This document shows positions 10,490 through 21,503 of a stretch of 64,000 bases of DNA, piece after piece. A program made the position numbers and the translations under genes. Positions within the stretch are counted from its first letter, which is position 1. Every line of letters begins with the position of its first letter. This DNA comes from Nothophaeocryptopus gaeumannii (lineage: Eukaryota; Ascomycota; Dothideomycetes; Mycosphaerellales; Mycosphaerellaceae), in NCBI GenBank assembly GCA_031771865.1, contig JASISA010000001.1:124001-188000 (forward strand). The letters run 5' to 3'. The notes below the pieces were generated by a model that saw only the letters and a list, made by a program, of their open reading frames with translations, was not told the origin of the DNA and did not search any database.

Positions 10490-11096
10490 ACGCCTACACA
10501 TCAAAAGTCGGATGATGAAGCTGCATGAACGGCATATGACATGAGAACGGAGCAGTCTACAAGACTCGCAAAAAGAGCCCGGCGTTGGAGGGAGCCAGCC
10601 TATACGGCGGCCTGAGAATAGTACCACGGATACTTCTTCAGCGTGGTGGCTGAGGGATGACTTTGCGCCGTCGTACATAGACCAATGCAAGCATCTCTGA
10701 ACAAACCTTCTGACGTCCCCATTGAGGATGAGCTGTCTCTGCCCGTCTCCTGCACAGCTTCTGCCAACTGCATACTCGCAGCTCGTAGGCTCTGTCGTAA
10801 AGAGGTAAGTCGTGGCCAAAGACCGCTGTACTGGCGTTCATTTCTCACTTTCTCTACTGTCTTTCGTACGTTCCTTCCATCGTCTATATACGAGCAAAAT
10901 CAAATGACGCAAACGCTATAATACTCTCTCCAGCAGGCGTCGTCCAGCTGAGGCAGTCTCTCTTCACATATCCCGCTTGCCCAAGTTCCCATACTCAGAG
11001 TCGGGATCTTCACCCAACCCTCACGCCCCGACTACATCAACATCTCACCTCATCCATATCCTGTAGATCTCTGGATACAGTCCCGATCTGCTATAA
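10490..11096. other. Intergenic, possible unresolved 5' exon of the next gene
   Basis: No convincing gene. The following proline-rich frame has no ATG of its own, so an upstream exon with the start codon may lie here, but I could not choose one. Confidence 0.35.
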
Positions 11097-11990
11097 ACCA
11101 TCTCCTCCGCGTTCCCTCCCATCGACGCGGCCGCTACGCCTGCGCGACGGGCCAGCGAACCTGCCATCAGTCCAACGCCCTCCGTCAACAAGCTGTCGCC
11201 GCCTCCAGCCAACAATATTATCGATCAGATCAATGGCGCCCTTACCAGAAGCAGCACTCAACCGACGACCTCACAGCCTACCAATCCACTGCCATTAACA
11301 AGCGCTCCGCCTCCACCGCCGCCGCCTTCTTCCGCAGCCGCTGTTGCCGATGTAAGTCGACGGCGAGGGTCGAGTGATGATCATGCGAGTCACAATCGTG
11401 TTCAGCCTACCAGTCCATCACCGCGACCATCGTCTCCAGCGGAAACAGAGCCTGCCGTGCAGCTGACGTCCAATGTGCCAACTCCTGTCGCAGCGCATCC
11501 GACGCCTGCCGCTTCGAGGGTGCCAACTAATCAGGAGGGGCCGGTTCCAGAATCGACTCCCACAACAACTCCAGGCACGACATCCTCCATGAAACCAGCA
11601 CCTTCCATGAGCACTTTACAGACAGGTGCCATATCGACCTTTGATTTCGCAGCTCCGCTGAGAACGTTCAGGATCAAAGACTTCCGCCCTAAACTAAAAC
11701 CGAATCAGCCTGGAAAAGTACTTGAGGTCCTGGTCGATGGAGTTCCGACCTTCTTGGGCGAACGCAAGATCGTGCGGCGAACGATTGGAAGAGACAAGTT
11801 TTCTCTCCATCTCAGAAAGGTCAATGATGAAACCCGCAATCACGCTGTTGCATGGATGCACAGAAGCCACGTTGCTGTGTCGCTCTACGAGGAGAAGACT
11901 GGGAAAGAGTATGGGACAGAATTCCGCAACAAGAGCCGATTTCTGAGAATAAAGCCTGGTTTTGAGTGGGAAGGCAGAACGTACATCTAG
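11097..11990 (+). CDS. Unrecognised protein: Pro/Ser-rich N-terminal half, conserved-looking basic C-terminal domain (5' end unresolved)
   Basis: The frame is open from 11097 to TAG 11988-11990 but contains no ATG before the ordered part, so the start must lie in an upstream exon. A probable 54-nt in-frame intron lies at 11352-11405 (donor GTAAGT, acceptor TTCAG). The first 150 or so residues are disordered and rich in Pro, Ser, Thr and Ala. The last 110 or so residues look like a folded domain (TFRIKDFRPKLKPNQPGKVL, then ERKIVRRTIGRDKFSLHLRK, ending FEWEGRTYI). I do not recognise it. It is uncertain whether translation extends beyond the TAG by splicing. Confidence 0.45.
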   Translation, partial: TISSAFPPIDAAATPARRASEPAISPTPSVNKLSPPPANNIIDQINGALTRSSTQPTTSQPTNPLPLTSAPPPPPPPSSAAAVADVSRRRGSSDDHASHNRVQPTSPSPRPSSPAETEPAVQLTSNVPTPVAAHPTPAASRVPTNQEGPVPESTPTTTPGTTSSMKPAPSMSTLQTGAISTFDFAAPLRTFRIKDFRPKLKPNQPGKVLEVLVDGVPTFLGERKIVRRTIGRDKFSLHLRKVNDETRNHAVAWMHRSHVAVSLYEEKTGKEYGTEFRNKSRFLRIKPGFEWEGRTYI

Positions 11991-12489
11991 AAGAGGTACT
12001 GCGCGTCCTCCAAGAGCACATCAAGTCAGCCTTGCTGACTTGAAGTGTGCAGAACGAACAGACACACGCTCGGTGCGTCGAGGCGTTTCTTCAGTCAAAA
12101 GCTCGTCGAGAAGAAGCGTGGGTCCAATAGAGTCATAGCTTCATACCACCTGGAGAGGGATGGCAGCACCTATGATTTCTACGAGGCGATAGAGCCACAG
12201 ATGGAACTGATCATTGTTCTGGCGATGGAGGGTTGGGCCAGGAGTTTCAGACTTACGAATGTCACACGTCAAAGGCTCGACAGTGGTAATGATTGAGCCT
12301 GGTGAGGTGGAACTGCCTGAGATCCCAGTTGGGAAATGATGTCTGACGTCTAGAAGGGGAAGCTCCGATCCTACGATCCGATCTTGAGATGGCACATCAT
12401 ATGTACTGGAGCTCTATCGTCCTGTTTGACCGACTGCTACAAATTAGATACCCTCGGCTACCGCCTACTTATCCTTAAGTCCGTGCTCA
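11991..12489. other. Intergenic with a perfect 10-bp hairpin
   Basis: No supported gene. The only clear structure is the inverted repeat at 12021-12043. A coding-like scrap around 12125-12240 could not be placed in a gene. Confidence 0.4.
12021..12043. repeat. Perfect 10-bp inverted repeat, 3-nt loop
   Basis: TCAAGTCAGC at 12021-12030 and its exact reverse complement GCTGACTTGA at 12034-12043 flank the loop CTT. It lies about 30 nt after the upstream stop codon and could fold in the 3' UTR. It has no T-tract and is not a bacterial-type terminator. Confidence 0.8.
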
Positions 12490-13284
12490 TCAAAGCCTCG
12501 CCTTATCCGCCACCAATTCATCATCCAACTCACTCGTACAAAGAATACACGTATCCCTCAAAGCCGGCAATCTCGAATCATGATTCACTTTCTGATAATC
12601 CTCACTGCCCAGCATGTCGATAAAATGCGCGACACTCGGATAATGTGCCAAAGCGATTTCGTCCCAGCCATATTTATCCTCGTGAGGAGTCTTCTGATCT
12701 GGAACGACTTTCCCGACCAATTTGGCATTGCCACCTCGACGAGATCCGATGGATGAGGAGAAGGCTTTCCCATAGCGGAGGTAGGATTCGTGTGCTTCTT
12801 TGCCGGGTTTGAAGGAGAGGAGGTTTAGCATGGAGACGGCATCCTTGGGGGTGGAGGGGGATTTGCTCCAGGAGAGGATATCGTCGTTTAATTCCAGACC
12901 TTGAGATGAAGACGCCATCTTGGGCTTGTTCAAAGATCCAGTCAATTCCGGAACGTCTCCCTGTTTCGGATGCAGCATTCGGTCATTCTTCTCCTCAAAG
13001 TTGGTCATGAGCGATTTGGGGATTCCGGCTGTGATGGTCCAGTGCCTATCTACCCAGTCACCGGAGAGGTATGTGTCCGGGATTTGGCAGGTGGCTTCGA
13101 CGATTATGAGGAGGTCCCATTGGACGTTTAGGAGATGGGTTGAGAGTTTCTCGGGCTTTATGATCCAGCGCTTGACTTTTGATACCACGAGGGGTTTGAG
13201 AGAGTGGGATTTCAAGGCGCGGAGATATTTGGGGATGGAGGTGTTGGGTGAGAGTTTTATGAGGTTGAGGGTTGCGAGAGGCAT
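12490..13284 (-). CDS. Unrecognised conserved fungal protein, probable dimeric alpha/beta-barrel fold
   Basis: A single uninterrupted frame of 264 codons from ATG 13284 (MPLATLNLIKLSPNTSIPKY). The N-terminal part reads as a short alpha/beta unit, with VQWDLLIIVEAT and DRHWTITAGIP segments. The central part has AVSMLNLLSFKPGKEAHESY followed by YGKAFSSSIGSRRGG and DEIALAHYPSVAHFIDMLGS. That second pattern (lNLLrFk...Y..Y...........GG) resembles DUF1330/EthD-like ferredoxin-fold proteins, so a small-molecule-binding or monooxygenase-like dimer is possible. This is a weak fold-level guess from motif appearance only. It has no signal peptide or membrane segment. Confidence 0.6.
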   Translation of the reverse strand: MPLATLNLIKLSPNTSIPKYLRALKSHSLKPLVVSKVKRWIIKPEKLSTHLLNVQWDLLIIVEATCQIPDTYLSGDWVDRHWTITAGIPKSLMTNFEEKNDRMLHPKQGDVPELTGSLNKPKMASSSQGLELNDDILSWSKSPSTPKDAVSMLNLLSFKPGKEAHESYLRYGKAFSSSIGSRRGGNAKLVGKVVPDQKTPHEDKYGWDEIALAHYPSVAHFIDMLGSEDYQKVNHDSRLPALRDTCILCTSELDDELVADKARL

Positions 13285-13682
13285 ACTTTTGGTATTTTAT
13301 GATAAGCAAGTAGTAAGGAAATATACCGCTTTGATGAGAAATCCCAAGAGTTCGTTTTCTCACTTGTTACGTGATGTTGTCGTCGACACCACGGCCAGTC
13401 AAATAATGATGCCCTCACGGCATGACGATGTCCCTCGGCATCGGCAATCCCTGCCGAAGATCCGTGCTCAACTCAATTCCTTTCACCTCACCTCCTTTTC
13501 AATGCTCTTTGCGTCCTTCAATCTCGTCAATCCGTTAGTACTGCGGCTCTGTCAGCTCAGCTACTCGATGAATCGGCGAGATGCTACACACTCATCCGGC
13601 TTTTGGCCTTTGTTCGATGTCGCTTGCTTGAACGCCCATGATTCATCATCAGAAACAAAAGAACTTGGCCTCGATCGATCAA
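13285..13682. other. Intergenic, nothing recognised
   Basis: About 400 bp between two minus-strand genes. It presumably holds the promoter of the 12.5-kb gene and the 3' UTR of the next one. Confidence 0.5.
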
Positions 13683-16024
13683 TTAATCAATCTCCATCCT
13701 CTCCTTCGCAGGTCTCGTTCGCTCAATACGATGATTCTTCCATGGCCTTCTTGATGGACCAGCTTCACCTTCGGCCACTCTGGACGGACCAGCTTCAGGC
13801 TCAGGTGCAGGACCCGCTACTGTCTCTGTGTTCTCCCCCTGCAACGGCAAAGTCTTCAACCACCCCGCGCCGCCATCATGCCACGCCCGGATAGTTTCAG
13901 CAGAGCCCTTCCTCTTGATGTGACCATCCTTATCAAAAGCGGGAAGCTCCACAGGAAGCTCCGGACAAGAAGCCATAGTCGGGATCTCATCAATTTCCGG
14001 GTGGGTGAACAGACGGGAACGAACGATGGGCTGCGTGGTCTTGCGGAGATGAATGCTTCGTGAAGTGATCCGGAATAGAGGGCCGAATTGTGTGGGGTGG
14101 ACGCCCTCCTCAAGGACCACGCTGTATTGGTTTACTGAGGCGAAGATCGTTAGGTTGGCGAGTCTTCGGTCGATGGCGCTGATGATGGGGCGACTCGCTG
14201 GTAGCTCGGCTATGAAGTTGTCTAGACTGCCCCTTCGTTGTCGCAATCGATTTATGCGTTCGGAGATATGGTCCCCGAGGCGGCTCCCGATCTTAGATGG
14301 GATACCTCGCAGCGAGTCGTAAAGCTGTCGCAGGTGGTTCTTGAACCGTGATTCCTTTTGCGGCTCTTCGATGGACAAAGCAACCTGTGAGGCAGCCCGT
14401 GAGCGTCTACTGTCCAGGCTGAGGCCGTGTCGGCGGTGGTCTTTTTCAGATCGTGTCTTGAGGGTCTCTTGCGCCCGTCTCACCAATTCCACGTACTCCT
14501 CTTCCATCACCATCGAGCGCGTGTTCATGAGTTCCTGGGCTCCTTCTGCAACGGCTTGTTGCATTTGGTCCTTGCTCACAACAAGATCTCCGGCTACTCT
14601 GGAGTTGAATACGGTATCCACGCCTCCTGCGCTCGAGACGCTATTCGTGTACCTCTTGTCGTCCTCGAAACCAGAAGTTCCAGAGTCTACTCTCGGGTAA
14701 GCGGGCTCTTTACCCTTGCCCATGCTCTTCTCGAGCTCTGTCCTACCGTCAAGGAGTGCAGCTTGCCACTGATCAGACTTTGCTGACTGTCCTTGCATAT
14801 TGAGGTCGAAGTCTTCGCCGACGTTCTCAATCCTTGCGCAAGACAGTGGCCTACTGTGGGGAATCAATTCCTTGCGGTCGCCGGCTTCTTGCGCATCATC
14901 TGCGACATTGGCGATGTCTTCAACCTGGAGCGCTATCGAAGAGCTGGCTTCTGCTGCGGCTGCGCTAGAGACACAACAGCATCCGTTGTAGAGGCCAAGC
15001 TAGCAACACTGACTCGCGACAGGGCTGTTGGATCAGAGGGCTGAGGTCGCGACGAAGGTCCTGCGATCGCTCTTGGACAATCTCTATGTGGTGTGTACGA
15101 AGCCGTGAGTCTCGTCGAAATCTCCGGCTTGGCATCAAAAGGACCAGGTCGGGCCGAGCGTGCGAATGTGCTTCCAATAGCGGTAGCTCTTCTACCGCGA
15201 GCAGAGCTCTTCCTTGGTATGGCGGGTGCCCTAGAGGGAGTTGGTAACTGCTCTTCGACGCTTGGCATGGTGGACGCTGATGAAGACGGGCTGGCGACTG
15301 GTAGTTTCCCTTTTCCGCCGGTCATGAGTGGCTTGGTAGGTGTCGCTATGGCTTCATGTCTTTCTCTCAGCTCTTCGGCAGCAGCGCTTGAGATGGACTC
15401 CGCCGAAGAAGCAGACCGACGTCGAGGACGAGATCCTGAGCGGCGATCCAGTGAAGGCTCCGCATGGTTTTTCCCGGCGCTTGCAGACTTGCCGACCGGG
15501 GAGCTGGATCGGGTTCGGTGCTGGCCAGTGGGGTGGTGGTCCGGATCGTCCGGACGAGGCGAGGCTGATCGCGCGCGGATGGTCTTCGATGAAGATGAGG
15601 CCTGCGATCCCGATGCGGCCGATTCTGGCCTTGGTGATACCTTCTTCCCCCCATTCGCAAGTGGAATACGGGAGTGGGAGTGAACAGGCTGCTTCTGCTT
15701 CGCCTTCCAGGAAGTCGTCGGCGCCGTCAGCCTCGAAAGTACGTCTTCGGGATTCTTTGTCATCTCGTAATTGCTTGTTGTTGACTTAGCCCTACTTCTG
15801 GCAGGCAGCATCGAGGGATTTGAAGAAGTCGATTGTGAGGGACCTGCAATGTCTGAGACATCCTGTCCCTGAGATGAAACCTGGGATTCGAGATCTTGCG
15901 TGCGATCCATGACTGTCCCTGCTCTTGCGCTGTCTGGGTTCGACTTGTCATCAGTGTTGGAACCGTCCAAGGTCATCGCTTGTGGACCGAGCGCAGTAGG
16001 CGTGTGAGACGATGTCTTCTGCAT
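13683..16024 (-). CDS. Large disordered Ser/Pro/Arg-rich protein in two exons, function unknown
   Basis: Two long minus-strand frames adjoin. The upstream one runs from ATG 16024 (MQKTSSHTPT) to about 15010 and is rich in Ser, Pro and Arg with RS-like patches such as RSASPRPDDP and RSGSRPRRRSAS. The downstream one reads from about 14970 to the stop at 13683 and contains QVEDIANVADDAQEAGDRKE and a weakly conserved block ASVNQYSVVLEEGVHPTQFG. They lie in different frames. A GTCAGT donor near 15010 with a CTCCAG acceptor near 14920 keeps phase, so one protein of roughly 750 residues is likely. The exact splice is uncertain. The composition suggests a phosphorylated nuclear or cytoskeletal scaffold, but no domain is recognised. 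Confidence 0.5.
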
Positions 16025-16575
16025 GGCATCCAAAAGATGATCCAGGCGATCCAAAGGTCTTTGCGCGCTTTGTATTGGAGCAAGTTAAAGGTGAAAGGTG
16101 AAAGGTGAAGGGAGAAGCGACGGGCGAATTTCGAGATGCGGAAATCCTAGATGGTCCTGACCATGCGCACCGCGTGGGCGAGCCAACTTTTGCTGGAAGC
16201 ATGTGAGCCTCGCATGGACCTATGAGCTAGTCAGCGTGGTAGCAATCCAGTTGAGCATAGCTACCATCTGGCTTACTTCAAGAGACCCGCAACCTTATGA
16301 AGCCAAGGCTAGAAACGAACTTAACGAATTATTATTGCAGCTATATCAGATCTCCTCCACAGTGCCAGACTGCAGAGAACTCTGCAAAAGTGAGGTAATA
16401 CAGACATGGAAAAGAAAGCCGCCTTCTCGGCGAGCAGTCGCTTTTGGCTCATGGTTCATGCATGCATATCCGTCTCTCGTTCCAACATCACAGCCTCGCC
16501 TGCTACTCGAGCAACCCATAATCTACAGGCGTTGTCTTCATGCATCATGGATCAAACTTTAGCTTGTCCTTCTCA
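16025..16575. other. Intergenic, nothing recognised
   Basis: About 550 bp between the disordered-protein gene and the 3' end of the mucin-like gene; no coding signal seen. Confidence 0.5.
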
Positions 16576-19500
16576 TCAGCGGGTCTCTTGTCTCTTCATG
16601 CCAGCTGCGCAAGAGCCGTCCGACCAGCGCATCTTGATATCGTCCACGAAGAACATACGCGGCTCGTTGTTGCGAGCCGCGCGAATTTGAATGCCGGTGA
16701 GATTGCGGAAAGTAAGAGGGAATTGTACGGTCGTCAACTTGCAATCTTGAAGGGTTGGACAAGCCGGTAGAGAGTAGTTCTTTCCATCAGCCGGGACATC
16801 GTCATTGCCGTCCCAAACGTATGGCGTGACTTCCATGGTGCAAGGCGCCGGCCCAGCGTTGTCGCAGCCGAGAGCAGCACTGTGGGCATCGAACATGAAT
16901 GCTGGATCGCCATTGTGAGTCTCGCCGTCAGAAATCTCACCCGGCTCCAGACCATTTGGCTTCTGCCCAGCTCGAAGGCCGGAGCTATTCGCGAGGAACA
17001 CTGCAACGTTGGGCGAGGATGCAGGTTGGAAGGGCTCGACAGGCTGCGGAGAGTAGACATAGCCACCGCTGAACAGCATGTGGTGATATGGTCGCAGGCT
17101 CAACGGCGGCTGCCGAGTAATGTCTGTACCATTGCTGGTCGAGTTCCACTGTGACTGACGCCTGGTTCTTCTGGCGCTACCCGGACGGAAAGTTGGCAAG
17201 TCGTCGAAGTTCATAGTGAAGTCGCCCTGCTCGCCGCATCCTTGTGTGGGGATCGAAGTATGGGAAGTCGGAGGAAAGGGATTGCTGAAGCTTGAAATTT
17301 TCGTCGGCGTTGGAGTGACCAACGCGGAGCTGTTGCTGGTGTGTAACGACGAGAGCTGCGATGAGGTTGCATGGCGTGAGGTAGAGTGGCTGGAGCTCAG
17401 ACTTGATATTGCGCTAGTCGAGCCCGTTTGCGAGGCTGATCCACTGCCATGGCTGGACGTCGACGTTGTCGTGGAATAAAGAGTGGACTTGGACACCGTC
17501 GATGCCTCTGAGAGCCTCTGCGAGCTAGAAGTGCTGGCGGAGATAGCACCGCTCGATGAAGACAACTCTGATGTTATGGCGACAGTAGACACGCTTTGAG
17601 ACCCGGATTGGCTCTGCACGAGTGTCGAGGTGAGCGAGGTAGAAGGTAGACCATTGCCTTGTGACAGTGTGCTGTTAGCTGCAGGTGACGCTGTGCTTGA
17701 TGTCACTGGGACGGTGGTGCTGTTAACAACCGTGACTCTCGGTGTGGTTGCGCTCTGAGTTGATGTGACTGTCAACGTAGTGCCGGAGCCGGAGAGGAAG
17801 CTGTTTATGGTGTAGAATGTCACACTCGAGCTTGTAGCTGGGGCGACTCCAGCAGAGGAGACATTAGATGCGCCGCTGGAGAAGTATGAGCTTGGTAGCG
17901 CCTTGCTCGAGGTGGAATATTCAGGAGGTATCACCGCTGTTGATGTTGTCGTTTGGCTAGAGCTCTGCAACGGCGACACCAGCGCACTCGATGACGCTGG
18001 TGCTTGACTGGCGGCTGGTGCAGTTTCGGCTGACACGGGGATGGAGCTGGCGGCCAGCGAGCTGCTCAGGCCTGAAGCGGACGATGGGACCACTGGAGGA
18101 CTGGCCTCGATCGAAGACGATGGAGCGCCATAGCTGACACTGGTGCTGAAAGAGAACGGCGCATTTCCGACAGTCATGGTAACTGTTACCGGCTGACCAG
18201 TGACGGTTGATGTCGGGATGCCACCGGTTCCGGTAATCACGCTGGGCGAGATCGAAGGCGGGAGCAAGAAGGTCTGGGTCAAAGTATCTCCGATCGTCGC
18301 CGTGACCTGAGTTGTGAGGGTCGAGGTGGAGACATTATCATTACCAAGGTACACAATCTCCGTCATGGTAGTGACCTGTGGAGCAGAGCTGGCGGCCGCT
18401 GGAATGACTACTTGTGTGCTCGAGACATTCCAGCCAGCGCTGTTCATGCCCGTGAAGGAGGAGTGCGACGAGACCGCCGAGAGAGAGATAGTGGAGTAAT
18501 GGGTGCTGGTGAGAGTCGTGGTCAATTCTTCACTGGCGATGCTGTACACTGTCGAAGTGCTCTGCGAAGGAGTGATTGTGGTAAAGCTCGTCAGGTGAGA
18601 CGTGGAAGTCAGGTCGATAGTCGTCGTCGGCGCCGGCACTGCACTCGATTGTTGAGACGAGCCGCCTATTGCTTGAGCTGCGACCGACTGCTGGCTGGAA
18701 GGCTGTATCGGTGTCACATAGTTCGAAGTCGTTGCAATGGCCACAGAAGCCCCGCTGGTAGGCGACACGCCATTCAACCACAATGTTGTTCCAGAAGTGA
18801 CGAGGAAGAGGAGCGACGTGTCCGAAGTCGATGATGGAGGGATCTCTTGCGCGTTTGGAGTTGGTGTCGCCTCGGTTACAGTGGCCGTGTAGAAGACGGT
18901 CGTGGTAATGGTAGACAGGGTCGTGTACGAGATGGACGAGGAGCTGGAGCTGGCAGCAGCAGCTTCGATGGAGCTAGCCGAGGCCCTGATGGTCGAAGTG
19001 ACGGTCTGCGTGTTGGTGATGGTCGTGGTGGATGGAATGCATTGAGCGGATACACTGGTGGATCTCAGTAAGTATTCGAATATGGTATAAAGCGCCCCGA
19101 AAACTGTCAAGAACGCGAAGAGAAGCCACAACAGGTCTCTAATGCGGTAGTCTGCGCGCATGCCGGCCCAGTATCTGCTCAAGTCAGGCCGCCATCTCCG
19201 AGGTTGTTTAGCCGGCCATTTGACTTCCGCAGCCAGAGCGAGGAGTGGGTCTTGGTGAGTGTAAGTTTTCGATATGACAGAGTCCTGCCGTTCATCTCGC
19301 TGTTTTGCTTTGCTTATCCCAAAGTCCGTCGCAGTTGTTTGTGTTCTTGATTCTGAGGCCTGGTTTCGGAGCTGGTTATTGGTCTTCGGCTGAGACGGCT
19401 GCGATTGCTTGGATTTGCGGCGGCCCATTGTATGAAGGTCTGAGTTGAATGCTTTGGTGATCTGCTGAGAACAAGATTGGAGAAGATGCTGTATCGTGTG

Positions 19501-19773
19501 CTGCTGGTCAAGTGCTGCTTGCATGTTTGAAGACGTGATATAGTCCACGTCGAATATCCGAGAAGCCATGACGTGGGCCAACGAGTGAAGTTGGCGAGAT
19601 CTAGCAGGTCCATAGACCGGCGGCGCAGGTGTGAAGGTGAAAGAAGATGGTACTTACCCAGTGACTACGCTGGGACTCCAGCAGGTGCCATTGGCAGTGG
19701 AGGTCCCGTTCCAGTAGGTGGCCTCGACGCATGCGAGAGCGACGGCGATGGCCGCAAAGGCCCTCTTCTTCAT
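16576..19773 (-). CDS. Mucin-like Ser/Thr-rich surface protein with conserved C-terminal domain; two possible N-termini
   Basis: The main frame, about 1,000 codons ending at 16576, is dominated by Ser/Thr/Val-rich sequence (TSTI, TTVF, SSSS runs) of the kind heavily O-glycosylated at fungal surfaces. It ends in about 230 ordered residues starting near FTMNFDDLPTF with several cysteines (CDNAGPAPC, CPTLQDC). This resembles the domain (DUF7371, as I recall) that ends many fungal Ser/Thr-rich proteins. A separate exon at 19773-19658 encodes a clear signal peptide (MKKRAFAAIAVALACVEA). It can splice through a 57-nt intron to 19600, or through a 603-nt intron to 19054, entering at VSAQCIPSTTT; both keep phase. 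Without it, translation from ATG 19428 (MGRRKSK) gives a basic cytosolic part and a membrane segment LLWLLFAFLTVFGALYTIF (coded at about 19131-19075). Secreted and type II membrane forms are both possible. Confidence 0.7.
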
Positions 19774-21503
19774 GACGGTGAAGCGGCGATGGGTAATAAC
19801 GAGTGACTGTGGTGAGTAGCGATCGAAAGAGTGGAAGAAGCTGGGCTGGGTGTGTAAAGAGTGAAGAAACGAGGGTGGTCGACGTCGCCGTTCGAACGAG
19901 CGGGCGAAGACGATGTCGAAGCTTCGCGTGTGGTCCTTGACGATTTGAGATTTGAAGTGCGGTCGAAACGAGGAAGCCGCACGTGTGACAAACCGCTACT
20001 AGCGTGTACTAGCGTCTTGCATATGAGGCAGGAGCAACTCTGGGGAATCTGGAGAAGGTGGCGCTCAGAATCAGCATCAGCATCAGTATGGAACAAGATA
20101 TACATTGACGCGCTTCTGCTCATTTCAATCGCGGTGAAATACTTCCCTATATCACATGCTGCCACCTCATTACCTCAAGCACTTTCCCTTTCACTTCTCT
20201 TCAGCCATGCCAAGCAAACGCCGCCGTGTCACACCTTGTTGGAACGCAAACGGAGCACAGCCTAAGGTTGCGTACATCGATCGAGTGGACGATGTTACAA
20301 ATGCGAGATGGGAGGCCCCAACTGCAATCTCCCATGTTCGCCTTCAGCGTCGCATGCACTTCGCCGTCAGAATCGTTCGCCTTTCGAACACAGGTCTCGG
20401 ACCGCCTACTCGCAAGCCAGAATGTACGGATCGGATATGGCGCTTGTCATCCATCGGCAAGGCGACTCTCATCGTGTGGGAGGCGTTGATGCCCGGGCTC
20501 TTCACATCTCTTACGTTGAATGTCTCTCCGTAGGTTGACCTGATCTACACTCTCCGCGACGCCACACCTCACGTTGTGGAACACTGTGCGGGCCGCTGCA
20601 GTACAATCAAGCCATTCAGGGGTACAACGAGGTTGCTCTCGCCATGAGCACGCAAGCAGAGCGTACTTAAGGCGATTGCGCACACCTCACCCGCGCGTGG
20701 GTGTGCTCAAGCTGTCCGAAGTCGTGGCATGGACGCGACTTGACCGCACCACGAGGTACGTACGCATTGGCATGCCCTAGCTTGTCCTAGCTACGCAAGT
20801 CTCGTCGTCCACCTCTTGATGATGATGACCTTATCTCCATCAGGTCACATGCGCCGATATGTAGCTCATCCTGTTCCTTTGCGGTCGTCCATCCCACGCG
20901 TGCGGCCTCCGCTCTGCTGTTCGGGTCCTGCGAGCGGGAGGTGCCTAAGACAATTCGCCCGATGATAGCCCTGCCAAAGTCAGGTGGCAATGGCAGCACC
21001 GCCTCTCACCGCATATCGTCAACAGGTACATGTATGGCCTTTGTCCAGTCCAGATACATATCCCACTCCTCCTCACAACTTCCCTCCGGCGGTGTGGACG
21101 TGAAACTCTCAAGTCCACGCTTCAAGGGTTCAGCCGTGTTAAAGCGGCGCGGCACTCGGAGATTGGGCCAATCTTGAAGCGGGCAACGCCTGTCAATCGA
21201 GTCAGTGCCCGCCATTCCACCTTCACTTCCGATAGGCGTCATACAGAACCATCCTGATATAATCGTAGCACTAGAACTAGAACTAACAATCGATCCGCTG
21301 GTCAGGCCACTGCATCAACTACTTGGTCGCCGGCCGTTCCTTATTGCAATCACCGGGCGTTTTCGTATCTTCTGCAGTATCTCTGCACGACCCGTCAATC
21401 AATCTATCAATCAACCTAATCAACCAGCCAACCAGCAGAAGCCGACCCTGCCCCGCACTATTCATGTGATCGCAACGGTCCAAGCACAAGAGCCATTTCC
21501 AAA
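19774..21503. other. Long intergenic region between two divergent genes
   Basis: About 1.7 kb between the mucin-like gene (minus) and the CCCH-finger gene (plus). Coding-like scraps occur around 20208-20530 (MPSKRRRVTP and overlapping frames) but change frame and match nothing I know. They may be a gene remnant. The last 110 bp contain a 4-nt-periodic repeat. Confidence 0.4.
21394..21436. repeat. Short ATCA/CAAC-type tetranucleotide-periodic repeat
   Basis: Imperfect AATC/ATCA units grade into AACC/CAGC units over about 43 bp, roughly 70 bp before the CCCH-finger ATG, in its probable 5' UTR. Confidence 0.6.
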
